From: JAPOXR01 sp964291445
Lineage (GTDB): Bacteria; Pseudomonadota; Alphaproteobacteria; Rhodobacterales; Rhodobacteraceae
Assembly: GCA_964291445.2 (NCBI GenBank)
Contig: OZ219863.1
Coordinates: forward strand, 62,001 to 126,000
Length of the DNA stretch: 64,000 bases
Direction of reading: 5' to 3'
Shown here: positions 51,765 through 60,812 of the stretch, piece after piece
Numbering within the stretch: position 1 is the stretch's first letter
Layout: each line of letters opens with the position of its first letter
The notes under the pieces: generated by a model
Databases searched by the model: none
What the model was told of the DNA's origin: nothing
The model's input: the letters and a program-made list of their open reading frames with translations, nothing else
Program-made: the position numbers and the translations under genes

Positions 51765-53147
51765 TCAGAACGAGCTGGTGATCAATTCCGGCCCGAAGAC
51801 GAGGTTGGGGAGGAAGGTCGAGATCCACGGAACATAGGTCACGATCAGCAGAAACACCACCATGACCCCGAGGAAAGGCAGGGCCGCCCGCATCACCCGC
51901 ATGACCGGCATACCGGCCACGCCGGAGGTGGCAAACAGGTTCAATCCGACCGGCGGCGTGATCATGCCGATCTCCATGTTGACAACCATGATGATGCCCA
52001 GATGGATGGGATCGATTCCGAGGTCGATGGCAATCGGAAATACCAGCGGCGCCAGGATGACGATCAGGCCCGACGGCTCCATGAACTGACCCCCGACCAG
52101 CAGCAGCAGGTTGACGATGATCAGGAAGGCGATCGGGCCCAACCCGGCATTCAGCATCAACTCGGCGATCTTCTGCGGAACCTGCTCGTCGGTCAGCACA
52201 TGCTTGAGGATCAGCGCGTTGGCAATGATGAACATCAGGGTGATGGTCAGCTTGCCCGCCTCATGCAGCGTGGCCACGGTATCCCGGTGCAGGAACACGG
52301 TGACGATTGTCCACGGCCGGGCCAGCAGGCTGGACATGCCCCGGCCGGTCCCGGCGGCCAGCGGTCCCATGTCACGATACACGAAATTTGCGATGACGAA
52401 GGCGTAGACCGCGGCGACCGCCGCCGCCTCGGTCGGCGTGAACAGCCCGCCATAGATCCCGCCGAGGATGATGATGATCAGCATCAGCCCCCAGATGGCA
52501 TCGGTTCCGGATTTCACGATCTCGCCCCATCCCAGCCATTCGCCCCGGGGCATGGCCCGGACCAGGGACAGTGCCAGGATGGCCGCCATCAGCATGGCGC
52601 CGGCCAGCATGCCGGGAATGACCCCGGCGAGAAACATTCGCCCGACCGACACGTCGGTGGCCGAGGCATAGACCACCATGACAATCGATGGCGGTATGAG
52701 AATGCCGAGGGTCCCGGCATTGCAGATCACACCGGCGGCAAAATCCCGGGAGTAGCCGGCCTGGCGCATGCCGGCGATGACGATGGAGCCGATGGCGATG
52801 ACGGTCGCCGGGGACGAACCCGACAGGGCAGCAAACAGCATGCAGGCAAAGACGCCGGCAATTGCCAGCCCACCTGGAAAATGCCCGACCACCGCGATCG
52901 AGAACCTGATGATCCGGCGAGCCACGCCGCCGGTGGACATGAAGCAGGAGGCCAGCACGAAGAAGGGAATGGCCAGTAGCGTGTAGTGGCCAGCCATCGA
53001 CTGGTAGAAGGATTGTGCAATCGAGGCCAGGGAGGTCTCCGACAACACCAGCAGGAACAGCATGGAGGAGAAGCCGAGTGACACCGCGATCGGCACGCCG
53101 ATCATCAGGAGACCCACGACCATGGCAAAGAGAACGGCAACTTCCAT
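51765..53147 (-). CDS. TRAP transporter large permease (DctM)
   Basis: A 460-residue membrane protein of the sodium-driven TRAP importer, with about 12 hydrophobic spans. The segment GVARRIIRFSIAVVGHFPGGLAIAGVFACMLFAALSGSSPATVIAIGSI is shown in part here: GGLAIAGVFACMLFAALSG and SPATVIAIGSIVIAGMRQAGY are family hallmarks, with ICNAGTLGILIPPSIVMVVYA and EIGMITPPVGLNLF. An extra loop near residues 245-290 makes it slightly longer than average. Last gene of dctP-dctQ-dctM, 11 bp after dctQ. Confidence 0.94.
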   Translation of the reverse strand: MEVAVLFAMVVGLLMIGVPIAVSLGFSSMLFLLVLSETSLASIAQSFYQSMAGHYTLLAIPFFVLASCFMSTGGVARRIIRFSIAVVGHFPGGLAIAGVFACMLFAALSGSSPATVIAIGSIVIAGMRQAGYSRDFAAGVICNAGTLGILIPPSIVMVVYASATDVSVGRMFLAGVIPGMLAGAMLMAAILALSLVRAMPRGEWLGWGEIVKSGTDAIWGLMLIIIILGGIYGGLFTPTEAAAVAAVYAFVIANFVYRDMGPLAAGTGRGMSSLLARPWTIVTVFLHRDTVATLHEAGKLTITLMFIIANALILKHVLTDEQVPQKIAELMLNAGLGPIAFLIIVNLLLLVGGQFMEPSGLIVILAPLVFPIAIDLGIDPIHLGIIMVVNMEIGMITPPVGLNLFATSGVAGMPVMRVMRAALPFLGVMVVFLLIVTYVPWISTFLPNLVFGPELITSSF

Positions 53148-53158
53148 GACGGACCTGC

Positions 53159-53845
53159 CTACCCTTCCCCCGGGCCCGACAGACCAGGCGACTCGGCGTC
53201 ATCCTGCCTGGCAATCAGCCGGTCCGACCGCCCGCGGGCGATCTCCCAGGTCGCCTGCAACAACCGCAGCAACAGCAGCGCCGCGCCGAACGGCAGGATG
53301 ACATAGGGAACGAGGCGGGGAAGCTTCTCGTATTCCTCGCCCTGGTTGAGAATTTGCTCGAGAAACCGCAGAAAATCCAGCATCGGGATCTGGGTGGTCT
53401 CGTACCAGGCGCGGTCCCGGGTTGCCTCGTCGAAGCCGGTCGGGAACCATCGTCCGGTGGTCTCGTACAGGCCGGCAAACGGGGCCCAGTAATCCCAGGC
53501 CCCCTTGCAGAGCAGCATGGCATAGCCGAGACAGACCAGTGCCGCCAGCAATGCCACCCGTCGGCGCCCCCTTGCCTCCAGCCTGGTCAGCACGACGTCG
53601 ACGCCAAGATGGCTGCCGGATTTCACCAGGTGGCTGACACCGAACAGGACCAGCCAGGCAAACAGGACCAGGGTGACTTCCAGCCCCCAGATCAGGCCGG
53701 AATTGAAGACGTAGCGCAAGACCACATTGACGAATGTGATCGCCACCATCAGCCCCAGGATCACGGCAATGGCCACCTCCTCCAGGCGATCGATCAGCCG
53801 GCCGGTCACCGTAAGGAAATTGGCTCGGGAGCTATTGCCATTCAT
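53159..53845 (-). CDS. TRAP transporter small permease (DctQ)
   Basis: A 228-residue four-helix membrane subunit that bridges the binding protein and the large permease. It opens with RLIDRLEEVAIAVILGLMV and has FVNVVLRYVFNSGLIWGLEVTLVLFAWLVLFGVSH, the recognisable DctQ pattern. A soluble insertion of about 50 residues (ETTGRWFPTGFDEATRDRAWYETTQ) separates helices three and four, longer than usual. The ATG at 53845 lies 59 bp after the dctP stop. Confidence 0.92.
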   Translation of the reverse strand: MNGNSSRANFLTVTGRLIDRLEEVAIAVILGLMVAITFVNVVLRYVFNSGLIWGLEVTLVLFAWLVLFGVSHLVKSGSHLGVDVVLTRLEARGRRRVALLAALVCLGYAMLLCKGAWDYWAPFAGLYETTGRWFPTGFDEATRDRAWYETTQIPMLDFLRFLEQILNQGEEYEKLPRLVPYVILPFGAALLLLRLLQATWEIARGRSDRLIARQDDAESPGLSGPGEG

Positions 53846-53865
53846 GCTGCACCAATGGGGCCGCC

Positions 53866-53886
53866 CCCGGCAGAGATGCCGCCGGG
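53866..53886 (-). other. Hairpin between dctP and dctQ
   Basis: CCCGGC (53866-53871) pairs with GCCGGG (53881-53886) across 9 bases in the short gap after the TRAP binding-protein gene. It has no T-run. Like the hairpin after the peptide-binding protein, it may raise the amount of the binding protein relative to the permeases. Confidence 0.45.
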
Positions 53887-53904
53887 AGCCGACCGATGAC
53901 CCGG

Positions 53905-54906
53905 TCAGTTGGCCATGTTGATTTCCTGGGCAGCGGCGATGTTGTCGGCGCCGACATCGGACTCGAAGCTGGACCAGACTTCCTTCATGACCTCGACCCA
54001 GGCAGTGCGCTGCTCGGGGGTCAACTGGCGGACGGTGCCACCGGCATCGATGATGGCCTGCCTTGCCTGCTGGTTGACCGAAAATGCCTCGCCATTCCTG
54101 GTCTCGGTGACCTCGCGCAGGATCGTCGCCAACTGCGTGCGAACCTGCTCCGGCAGCCCCTCCCACCAGTCGACCGAGGTGACGACCAGGTAGTCGATGA
54201 TGCCGTGATTCGATTCGGTAATGCCGTCCTGCACCTCGAAGAATTTCTTGCCATAAATGTTGGACCAGGTGTTCTCCTGGCCGTCGACAACACCCTGCTG
54301 AAGCGCCCCGTACACCTCCGAGAACGCCATCGGCTGCGGTGATGCTCCCAATGCCTCCATCTGTGCGACCAGCACGTCCGATTGTTGCACGCGGAATTTC
54401 AGCCCGCTGGCGTCTTCCGGCGCCAGCAATGGCCTGTTGGCGGAAATCTGCTTGAGACCGTTATGCCAGAATTCCAGGCCGACCAGCCCACGGCGAGCCA
54501 TCGAGTTCTTCATCGCCTGCCCGGTTTCCGATGCCTGGAAGGCATCGACGGCCGCGATATTCTTGAACATGAAAGGCAGATCGAAAATGCGGAACTGCTT
54601 GGTGAATTTCTCGAATTTCGACAATGACGGCGCCGCCATCTGCAAATCGCCCTGCAGCAGCGCCTCGAGCGCCTGATCGTCATTGTAGAGCGATGAATTC
54701 GGAAAGACCTCCATGCAGGCCAAACCGTTCATCTCCTCGTTGACCCGCGACTGCAGCAGTGACGCCGCGATCCCCTTGGGATGCTTGTCGGTATTGGTGA
54801 CATGGCTGAACTTGATGACGGTCTCACCGTCGTCGCAATCGGCCATTGCCGCCCCTGCCAGCACGGTTGCGGCGGCAGCGGCAACCAAGAACTTCAGAAC
54901 TCCCAT
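53905..54906 (-). CDS. TRAP transporter substrate-binding protein (DctP family)
   Basis: A 333-residue periplasmic receptor for carboxylate-type ligands. The signal peptide is VLKFLVAAAAATVLAGAAMA with D at +1. Family elements are IKFSHVTNTDKHPKGIAASLL, the ligand-carboxylate Arg in GLKFRVQQSDVLVAQMEALGA and PMAFSEVYGALQQGVVDGQENTWSNI. GGAGGAAAAG precedes the ATG. First gene of the TRAP operon. The DctP type fits C4-dicarboxylates, but many relatives bind other acids; nearby hydantoinase-type genes raise the option of a cyclic or amino-acid-derived substrate, which is a guess. Confidence 0.93.
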   Translation of the reverse strand: MGVLKFLVAAAAATVLAGAAMADCDDGETVIKFSHVTNTDKHPKGIAASLLQSRVNEEMNGLACMEVFPNSSLYNDDQALEALLQGDLQMAAPSLSKFEKFTKQFRIFDLPFMFKNIAAVDAFQASETGQAMKNSMARRGLVGLEFWHNGLKQISANRPLLAPEDASGLKFRVQQSDVLVAQMEALGASPQPMAFSEVYGALQQGVVDGQENTWSNIYGKKFFEVQDGITESNHGIIDYLVVTSVDWWEGLPEQVRTQLATILREVTETRNGEAFSVNQQARQAIIDAGGTVRQLTPEQRTAWVEVMKEVWSSFESDVGADNIAAAQEINMAN

Positions 54907-55314
54907 GACTTTTCCTCCGGTATTGGTAAGATCGGAATCGCCAATAGTTGGAATCCTTCACCGACACAACGGGCACGCTTTTCCCAGTGCCAGGTGCACC
55001 GCAAGACAAGACCACGACGAGGGAGCCGCCCGACCAGCCCCCGGACCCTGCACGGGATTGCAGCAGCGGCAGCGCTCGAAGTGACGACGCCTCCCGGCCC
55101 CGCCATCGAGGTTGAAGTCTCCCATGCCGAAGGCGGCAAGCCGGAAACTCCCGGAGGAAACCGGACTCGTCAGGCCGGAGGGCAAGCCAAATCTGCTGCC
55201 AGAAACTCGGGCGAAAGGCCGCCATTCCGGAATAACTGCGGTGCATGACTTGTGTCCTGTTTGAGGGTATGTCCTTGTTCGGTATAAGCTTGCCGAAAGT
55301 ATCGGAGATAACTG
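54907..55314. other. 408-bp divergent gap between dctP and the AlbA_2 gene
   Basis: The gap must hold the promoters of the TRAP operon (minus) and of the AlbA_2 gene (plus). I see no gene in it. It contains one copy of a 21-bp sequence that recurs at 55403-55423. The plus-strand side is AT-richer near 55265-55300, with GGAG at 55304-55307 as the ribosome site of the GTG at 55315. No clear operator was seen. Confidence 0.5.
55025..55045 (+). repeat. 21-bp exact direct repeat (second copy 55403-55423)
   Basis: The sequence beginning GCCGCCCGACCAGC and ending CCCCCGGA occurs at 55025-55045 in the gap and again at 55403-55423 in the AlbA_2 coding region, where it encodes part of GGRPTSPRRED. The flanks do not match. 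Two exact 21-mers 378 bp apart are not expected by chance, even in GC-rich DNA. Confidence 0.6.
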
Positions 55315-57051
55315 GTGGTCGTTAGCGACACAGAAATTCGGCAACGCCTGCGGCTTGGCGAGGACAGCGGTTGGGAATTCAAACAACTGACGTTCAAGGG
55401 GGGCCGCCCGACCAGCCCCCGGAGGGAAGACTTGGCAGATGAGTTGACTGCGTTTGCGAACGCAAGCGGGGGCAAGCTTCTTTGCGGTGTGACGGATGAT
55501 GGCCAGATCCAAGGAATGTCGCCGGCGCAAATGGCGGCGGTAGATAGCCTGCTCGTCGAATTAAGCACCGATTCGGTTAGGCCGGCTCTGCGAATCGAGG
55601 TTCATCACCGGGAGATTGACGAAAAGGCATTCGTGCTGGTCGAAGTACCCCGGCGTGACACAATTCATGAGCGGGATGGGCGCGCGTTTATCCGCGTAGG
55701 CGGGACCAAGCGACGCCTGGAGGGTGACGAGCGGCTGCGGATGGCCCAGAACCGGGCTCAGAGTCGTTACCTGTGGTTCGACCGGCAAGTCGTGCCCGAT
55801 TCCGGTTTCGAGACGCTCGCCGAGCGGTTGTGGGAGCCACTGCTCAGTGTGGCCGGAGCAGGTGATCCTCGCAGGGGCCTGATGAATTTGAGGCTCTTGG
55901 CCCAGGATGAAGCTGGTGTGGAACGCGCAACAGTGGCCGGAGTGCTGTTTTGCACCCAGTCGCCGCATGAGTGGTTGCCGCAGGCCAGGATTGATGCGAC
56001 GCATTATCGTGGACAGGACCGCGCTTCGGGTCAATTTGACGCTATGGAAATTGTCGGCCCTCTGCCTCTTCAAGTCGCCGATGCGGTGCGATTTGTTGTA
56101 CGCAACATGCGGGTTGCGGCCCGCAAGTTGCCGGAGCGGGAAGATTTGCCGCAGTACAGTGTTGCAGCTTTGTTCGAGGCGGTCGTCAACGCAGTGGCAC
56201 ATCGTGACTACTCGATGTCTTCACGCCGGATCCGGCTATCCATGTTCAAGGACCGTCTCGAAATTGATTCGCCGGGCCAGCTTCCAAACGGGATGACCAT
56301 TGAAGGCATGGACACGAGCCAGGCAACGCGCAATGAAGTCATTGCCTCCGTGTTTGGACGAATTCCCGTCGGCGATATCCAGGGGGCGGGCCATCGCCGG
56401 CACCTGATGGAGCGCCGAGGTGATGGCGTATCCATTATCAAGGCGGAGACGCGGGAAGCCACTGGCAACCTTCCCGATTACAAGGTTGTTGATGCATCCA
56501 GCATCGTGCTGAGCATTCCCGCAGCACGCCTCGAATTGATTCCCGCGGATTCCACGGTAACGGTGCACGCACGGGGAGCACCACTTGCGGGAGTTGAAGT
56601 GCTGGCCCTGTTTCCAAACAAGACATGGCAACTGGGAGTGACGAACGGAGAAGGCGAAGCAGCGCTGGACTTGTACACCACACATCTTCCGATGACCGTC
56701 TATGCTGCGGCGCCAGGTTTTGCTGGCGGGCTGGTGCGAGAGTGGCTGCCAAGCCGTGGCGGATTGCTGATGGAAGTGGACCCGCTTGCAGATGGAGGCT
56801 CAGTCATATTTCGGCAGGCAACCGGACATATTCCCGGACTGCGCGGACGGCTCAATCCCATACTCGACACCGCCGATCGAACCTATCTCTATGCGGACAA
56901 CATCGCCATCGAGGATGGTCGGCAGCAACCGGTTTCTTTCCGGTTGGGCAAACCGATGAAGCTCACCGATGCGTTCGGAACTCAACTGTCAGTGACCATG
57001 GTCGAAATTGTCGGACGCTCCACATTGGTCGAGTATCGCTCTTTCAAATGA
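55315..57051 (+). CDS. AlbA_2/Schlafen-like ATP-binding protein with an extra C-terminal domain
   Basis: A 578-residue protein. The N-terminal AlbA_2 (Schlafen-like) domain reads EFKQLTFKGGRP, then EDLADELTAFANASGGKLLCGVTDDGQI (about residues 20-70) and FIRVGGTKRRL. A middle region follows, then a HATPase_c_4-type part: VAALFEAVVNAVAHRDYSMSSRRIRLSMFKDRLEIDSPG, quoted in pieces as NAVAHRDYS and IDSPGQLPNGM. The final 170 residues are beta-rich, reading like a carboxypeptidase-regulatory-like repeat (PADSTVTVHARGAPLAGVEVLALFPNK). Such proteins are widespread in accessory DNA and some act in defence or regulation; no role is shown here. GTG start after GGAG. Codon use looks slightly less GC-biased than in neighbours. 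Confidence 0.82.
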   Translation: MVVSDTEIRQRLRLGEDSGWEFKQLTFKGGRPTSPRREDLADELTAFANASGGKLLCGVTDDGQIQGMSPAQMAAVDSLLVELSTDSVRPALRIEVHHREIDEKAFVLVEVPRRDTIHERDGRAFIRVGGTKRRLEGDERLRMAQNRAQSRYLWFDRQVVPDSGFETLAERLWEPLLSVAGAGDPRRGLMNLRLLAQDEAGVERATVAGVLFCTQSPHEWLPQARIDATHYRGQDRASGQFDAMEIVGPLPLQVADAVRFVVRNMRVAARKLPEREDLPQYSVAALFEAVVNAVAHRDYSMSSRRIRLSMFKDRLEIDSPGQLPNGMTIEGMDTSQATRNEVIASVFGRIPVGDIQGAGHRRHLMERRGDGVSIIKAETREATGNLPDYKVVDASSIVLSIPAARLELIPADSTVTVHARGAPLAGVEVLALFPNKTWQLGVTNGEGEAALDLYTTHLPMTVYAAAPGFAGGLVREWLPSRGGLLMEVDPLADGGSVIFRQATGHIPGLRGRLNPILDTADRTYLYADNIAIEDGRQQPVSFRLGKPMKLTDAFGTQLSVTMVEIVGRSTLVEYRSFK

Positions 57052-57061
57052 GACCGTGAAT

Positions 57062-57085
57062 TGCAGGGTACAGGGCAATCCTGCA
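57062..57085 (+). terminator. Weak hairpin after the AlbA_2 gene
   Basis: TGCAGG (57062-57067) pairs with CCTGCA (57080-57085), 10 bp after the stop at 57051, with a 12-base loop and no T-run. Possible weak terminator. The remaining gap to mazG shows nothing more. Confidence 0.3.
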
Positions 57086-57318
57086 TTGCAAGAGAGCTGC
57101 GACGGGAGCGTCGATTGCGAGGCGGAAATCATGGCTCTCAACTGGCTTGCCGGCGCCGGATCATGCCGTGGCGCACGGGCCGGGAAGAGGCCGCCAGGCG
57201 ACGGAGCGTGTCAAACGTACCGGTCGACATGCGGTCTGCCATGCCCCATCCATGCCTGATACAATCGGTCTGCATGGCGGCGTCAGCTGCGTCCGCTGAC
57301 GGGATTGGAGACATGTCC

Positions 57319-58176
57319 ATGACGACAGACGAATCGGAGCCCGTTGATTCGGGCGACCGGCTACTGGTGGCCGAGCTGGTCCGCCTGGTTGGCATCATGC
57401 GGAGGCTCCGCGATCCACGGGATGGATGTCCATGGGATCTCGAACAGGATTTCGACTCGATAAAACCCTGCACCATCGAGGAGGCCTACGAGGTTGCCGA
57501 CGCCATCGACCGGGCCGACTGGGACGATCTGGAGGGCGAGTTGGGCGATCTTTTGCTGCAGACCGTCTATCATTCCCAGATCGGGGCCGAACGACAGCTG
57601 TTCGATCTTGCCAGCGTCGCTGGCCGAATCTGCGACAAGATGATCGAACGCCACCCGCATGTCTTTGGCCCGGACAGTTTCGACTTGTCATCGGGAGAGC
57701 AGGAACAGCGATGGGAAGATCACAAGGCCCGGGAGCGGGCCAAATCCTCGCTGACCGGGGCGCTGACCGGGGTCGCCATGGCGCTGCCGTCAATGACGAG
57801 GGCGGCCAAGCTGCAGAGGCTGGCGGCACGGGAAGGGTTCGACTGGAGCGACTGGCCCGGGGTGATGGACAAGATCGGCGAGGAGTTGCAGGAATTGTCC
57901 GAGGCGGCAGCAAGCAAGGACGCCCCGGCAATCGCCGAGGAAATGGGAGACCTCCTGTTTACCTGCGTCAACCTGGCCCGCCATCTCGGTCTTGACCCGG
58001 AAGACATGCTGCGGGCGGCAAATGCCAAGTTTGTCCGGCGCTTCGAGTGGATGGAAAAGACAATCGGCGAGGATGGCCTGGCAATGGCCGGGTTGAGCCC
58101 GGATGAACTCGAAGCCTACTGGGCTGCCTCCAAGCGGCGTGGCTGCGGCGATGCGGACCGGCATACCGGCGGGTGA
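57319..58176 (+). CDS. mazG: Nucleoside triphosphate pyrophosphohydrolase MazG
   Basis: This enzyme hydrolyses NTPs to NMP and pyrophosphate, clearing aberrant or excess nucleotides. It has about 285 residues with two MazG domains. The first has CPWDLEQDFDSIKPCTIEEAYEV and LEGELGDLLLQTVYHSQIG; the second has KIGEELQELSEAAASKD and IAEEMGDLLFTCVNLARHLG. The metal-binding E-x-x-E and E-x-x-D sets are intact in both. Two ATGs compete: 57313 is only 2 bases after GGAG and 57319 is 8 bases after, so 57319 is chosen. It converges on the hydantoinase-type cluster and has no obvious tie to it. Confidence 0.94.
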   Translation: MTTDESEPVDSGDRLLVAELVRLVGIMRRLRDPRDGCPWDLEQDFDSIKPCTIEEAYEVADAIDRADWDDLEGELGDLLLQTVYHSQIGAERQLFDLASVAGRICDKMIERHPHVFGPDSFDLSSGEQEQRWEDHKARERAKSSLTGALTGVAMALPSMTRAAKLQRLAAREGFDWSDWPGVMDKIGEELQELSEAAASKDAPAIAEEMGDLLFTCVNLARHLGLDPEDMLRAANAKFVRRFEWMEKTIGEDGLAMAGLSPDELEAYWAASKRRGCGDADRHTGG

Positions 58177-58206
58177 GTGCATGGCGAGCCTGACATCGGC
58201 CTGGAT

Positions 58207-59814
58207 TCAGTCGTCGCCAACCCGTCCCCAGCCGCCGCCATTGGCAGTCTCGACCAGGATCCGGTCGCCGGATTCGAGGGTGATGTCACTGGCGAAGGCG
58301 AAGATTTCCTCGCCGCCATTCCGTCGGAGGATCCGGATCCGGTTGGTGCCGCCACTGTCGCCACCACCACTTCCCCAAACCGGCTGCCGGCTTCGGCTGA
58401 AGCCGACAGCAAGAACGGCCGGTGCCCGCAGCCGGTAACGCACCGACATGCCCTTGCCGCCACGGTGGAGTCCCTGGCCGGCAATCTCGTCATTCATCCG
58501 CTTCCAGTCGACATCGAACCCGTATCGCGCCTCGCAGATTTCTGCTGGACAGTTGAAGGTCTCGCCATGGCTGCATGAATACATGCAATCGAGTCCGTCT
58601 CGCTCCGATGTCGCCCCCCAACCGCCCATCTGCGGCTCGACCATGGTGAAGTTTCGCCCGGTATCAGGGTGCCGGCCGGCGATGACCGTCCCGCAAACCG
58701 AACCGAAATGCCCGGCCGGAAGCCTGTCCGGCATTGCCCCTGCCATGCATCTCCACAACAGGTCGAACAGCCGAATGCGCGTCTCGAAATAATATCCGTG
58801 CGGAGTCGGCTCTCGGGCGTCGAAGATCGTGCCCGGGCGGGTGAGCACCCGCAGCGGGCGGAACGACCCTGCATTGGCGAACAGCTCCGGGTCGGTCAGC
58901 GCCTTGAAGATCATCTGGGCCGAAATCACGGCACCGTCGCGGCTGGTATTGAAGGGCTCGCGGCTGCGTTCCGGGTTGTCCCGCAAATCGACCAGGAAGT
59001 CGCTCCCGGACACCCTGATCAGCGCCTTCCAGATGCTGCCGTCATCCTGCTCCTCCTCGATGCCGAATTCGCCTTGCGGAATCCGCGCCAACCCTCGCCG
59101 TGACCTCTGTTCGCCTTCCTGGAACAGGCGGTCAATCGCCTCATGGTAGAGATCCAGCCCGTAGGTTTCCGCCAGCCGGCAGATCCGCTCGCCAGCCCGC
59201 CGGCAGCCGGCAATCTGCGCCCAGAGATCGCCGCGGACAAAATCCGGAAGCCGGGAATTGGCGGCGATGATCTCCAGGAGCGACGAGACCTCGCGACCGC
59301 GCTCGAACAGGCGCACGGCCGGCAATCTGAGCCCTTCCTGGAAAATCTCCTCTGCCCGGGTCGACATGGAGCCGGCCGTCAATCCGCCGATGTCACTCCA
59401 GTGTCCGATGGAGGCAACCCAGGCTATGCAGGCCCCACTGAAGAATACCGGCCGGGCTACCACCACGTCATTGAGGTGGGTCACGCCGCCGTAATAGGGG
59501 TCGTTGGTGATGAACAGGTCACCATCATGGATGTTGCCGGCGCCGTGCAGTTCGATGATGCGCTGAACCGCCTTGTCGAGAACGCCGACAAAGGTTGGAA
59601 TCCCGGCACCCGAGCCCACCAGGTTTCCTCTGGCGTCGGTCACACCGGTTCCGACATCGAGAACCTCGTGGATGATCGGGCTCATGGCGGTTCGACGCAG
59701 GAGCAGGAACATCTCGTCGGCAGCCGCGGTCAGCCCGGCCTGCACCACCGCAACGGAAACCGGATCGGGCCCGTCGCAGTCCGGGGGCTGGCGGTCCGAT
59801 GGTGCGACCGGCAT
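58207..59814 (-). CDS. Hydantoinase B/oxoprolinase family protein, second copy (HyuB-like)
   Basis: The 535-residue B subunit of an ATP-dependent hydantoinase/oxoprolinase-type enzyme. Visible: AAADEMFLLLRRTAMSPIIHEVLDVGTGVTDARG, quoted in parts as RRTAMSPIIHEVLD; then NDPYYGGVTHLNDVVVARP, SDIGGLTAGSMST, IFQEGLRLPAVRLFERG, NTSRDGAVISAQMIFKALTD, GGWGATSERDGLD and the Gly-rich TANGGGWGR end. AGGAGG 7 bases before the ATG at 59814 decides the start; an earlier ATG at 59931 also has a fair ribosome site but adds a non-conserved Pro/Gly-rich leader. Closely similar along its length to the HyuB at 60813-62501. Confidence 0.9.
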   Translation of the reverse strand: MPVAPSDRQPPDCDGPDPVSVAVVQAGLTAAADEMFLLLRRTAMSPIIHEVLDVGTGVTDARGNLVGSGAGIPTFVGVLDKAVQRIIELHGAGNIHDGDLFITNDPYYGGVTHLNDVVVARPVFFSGACIAWVASIGHWSDIGGLTAGSMSTRAEEIFQEGLRLPAVRLFERGREVSSLLEIIAANSRLPDFVRGDLWAQIAGCRRAGERICRLAETYGLDLYHEAIDRLFQEGEQRSRRGLARIPQGEFGIEEEQDDGSIWKALIRVSGSDFLVDLRDNPERSREPFNTSRDGAVISAQMIFKALTDPELFANAGSFRPLRVLTRPGTIFDAREPTPHGYYFETRIRLFDLLWRCMAGAMPDRLPAGHFGSVCGTVIAGRHPDTGRNFTMVEPQMGGWGATSERDGLDCMYSCSHGETFNCPAEICEARYGFDVDWKRMNDEIAGQGLHRGGKGMSVRYRLRAPAVLAVGFSRSRQPVWGSGGGDSGGTNRIRILRRNGGEEIFAFASDITLESGDRILVETANGGGWGRVGDD

Positions 59815-59995
59815 GTCAGCCCCTCCTACCCCAACCGGCACCGGTGCGTCCGCTCCCGGCCTGGCCATGCAATCGCGTCCTCCCCCCTTGGCGGCAGGCG
59901 CCGATGCGACCGGCCCGGCATGGTCATGCATGCATGATCTCCCCTTCCCTTGCGACCGGGAGGCTGCGCAACCGGCCGGGCCAACGGTTTGGCAT

Positions 59996-60811
59996 TCAGG
60001 TCTCTGCCGGGACGATCACGCGATTTCCGAACACATCGCCGTCGCCGATGATGCCGAATTGCTCGATCTCCGCCTCCGGCGGCGATTCGCATGACCATTT
60101 CCGGCTTGGAATCCATCCGCATTGCCGCCGGAGCATGGCGCTGTACTCGGCCCGCTTGAACGCGGCAATCGAGGGATCGATGACCGGCACGCCGAGGATG
60201 TCGGACAATTGCCGGTCAAAGCCGATCTCCAGCGTGCAGCCGAGGATCAGCGACTCGGCATAATCCTGCTCGATGGCCCGGCTGCCGGCCTCGACCAGGA
60301 GGTCGCGGGTGCGGTCATGGTCAAGCTGGAATTCATTGACCCCCAATTCGACATGGTAGAACCCGCTCAGCCGGTGCCCCATCCCGTTGGCGACGACCGT
60401 CGCGTTCATCTGGTCGACCCATTTGCGCCTGCCGACGATGATGCCGAACCGGTTTGAAAGGCTGGCGGCAATTTCCATCGAGGCAAAACAGGGGGCGGTG
60501 ACCACCATCGAGCCGGAAACCTCCCGGGCCTCGTGCAGGGCCGTGTCGTAGAAGCAACCGATGACAAGGGCGTCGAATCCCTCGCGCGACGCCGCCCTGG
60601 CCGCCCGGACGATACCGGTCGTGACCACGGCCTCGTAGCTTCTGAACTCGATATGGGTGAAGGCGCCGTCAGCCGGCTTGAGCGAGGTGACATGCACCTC
60701 GGTGCCCGGCATCCTGTTGTCCCTTGCCATCGCCGCGAACACATCATCGTAATCGGCCGTGCCGACCGGGTTCAGAAACATTATCCTCGCGCCTGCCGTG
60801 TCAGCCATCAT
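59996..60811 (-). CDS. Asp/Glu/hydantoin racemase family protein
   Basis: A 271-residue cofactor-independent racemase-fold protein. It opens with IMFLNPVGTADYDDVF. The two catalytic Cys regions are present: DALVIGCFYDTALHEARE (about residue 85) and SLILGCTLEIGF (about residue 190). PCFASMEIAASLSNRFGIIVGRRKW lies between them. AAGGAG precedes the ATG. It lies between two hyuB genes on the same strand with a 1-bp gap to the first, which suggests that it interconverts the stereoisomers of the hydantoin or cyclic amide that the HyuAB enzyme opens. The exact substrate is not readable. Confidence 0.88.
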   Translation of the reverse strand: MMADTAGARIMFLNPVGTADYDDVFAAMARDNRMPGTEVHVTSLKPADGAFTHIEFRSYEAVVTTGIVRAARAASREGFDALVIGCFYDTALHEAREVSGSMVVTAPCFASMEIAASLSNRFGIIVGRRKWVDQMNATVVANGMGHRLSGFYHVELGVNEFQLDHDRTRDLLVEAGSRAIEQDYAESLILGCTLEIGFDRQLSDILGVPVIDPSIAAFKRAEYSAMLRRQCGWIPSRKWSCESPPEAEIEQFGIIGDGDVFGNRVIVPAET

Positions 60812-60812
60812 G

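Noticed and set aside
59815..59931. Earlier ATG start for the second HyuB with its own GGGGAG site
   Set aside because: The added 39 residues are Pro/Gly/Ala low complexity, and the paralogue aligns from the later start, which has AGGAGG at ideal spacing.
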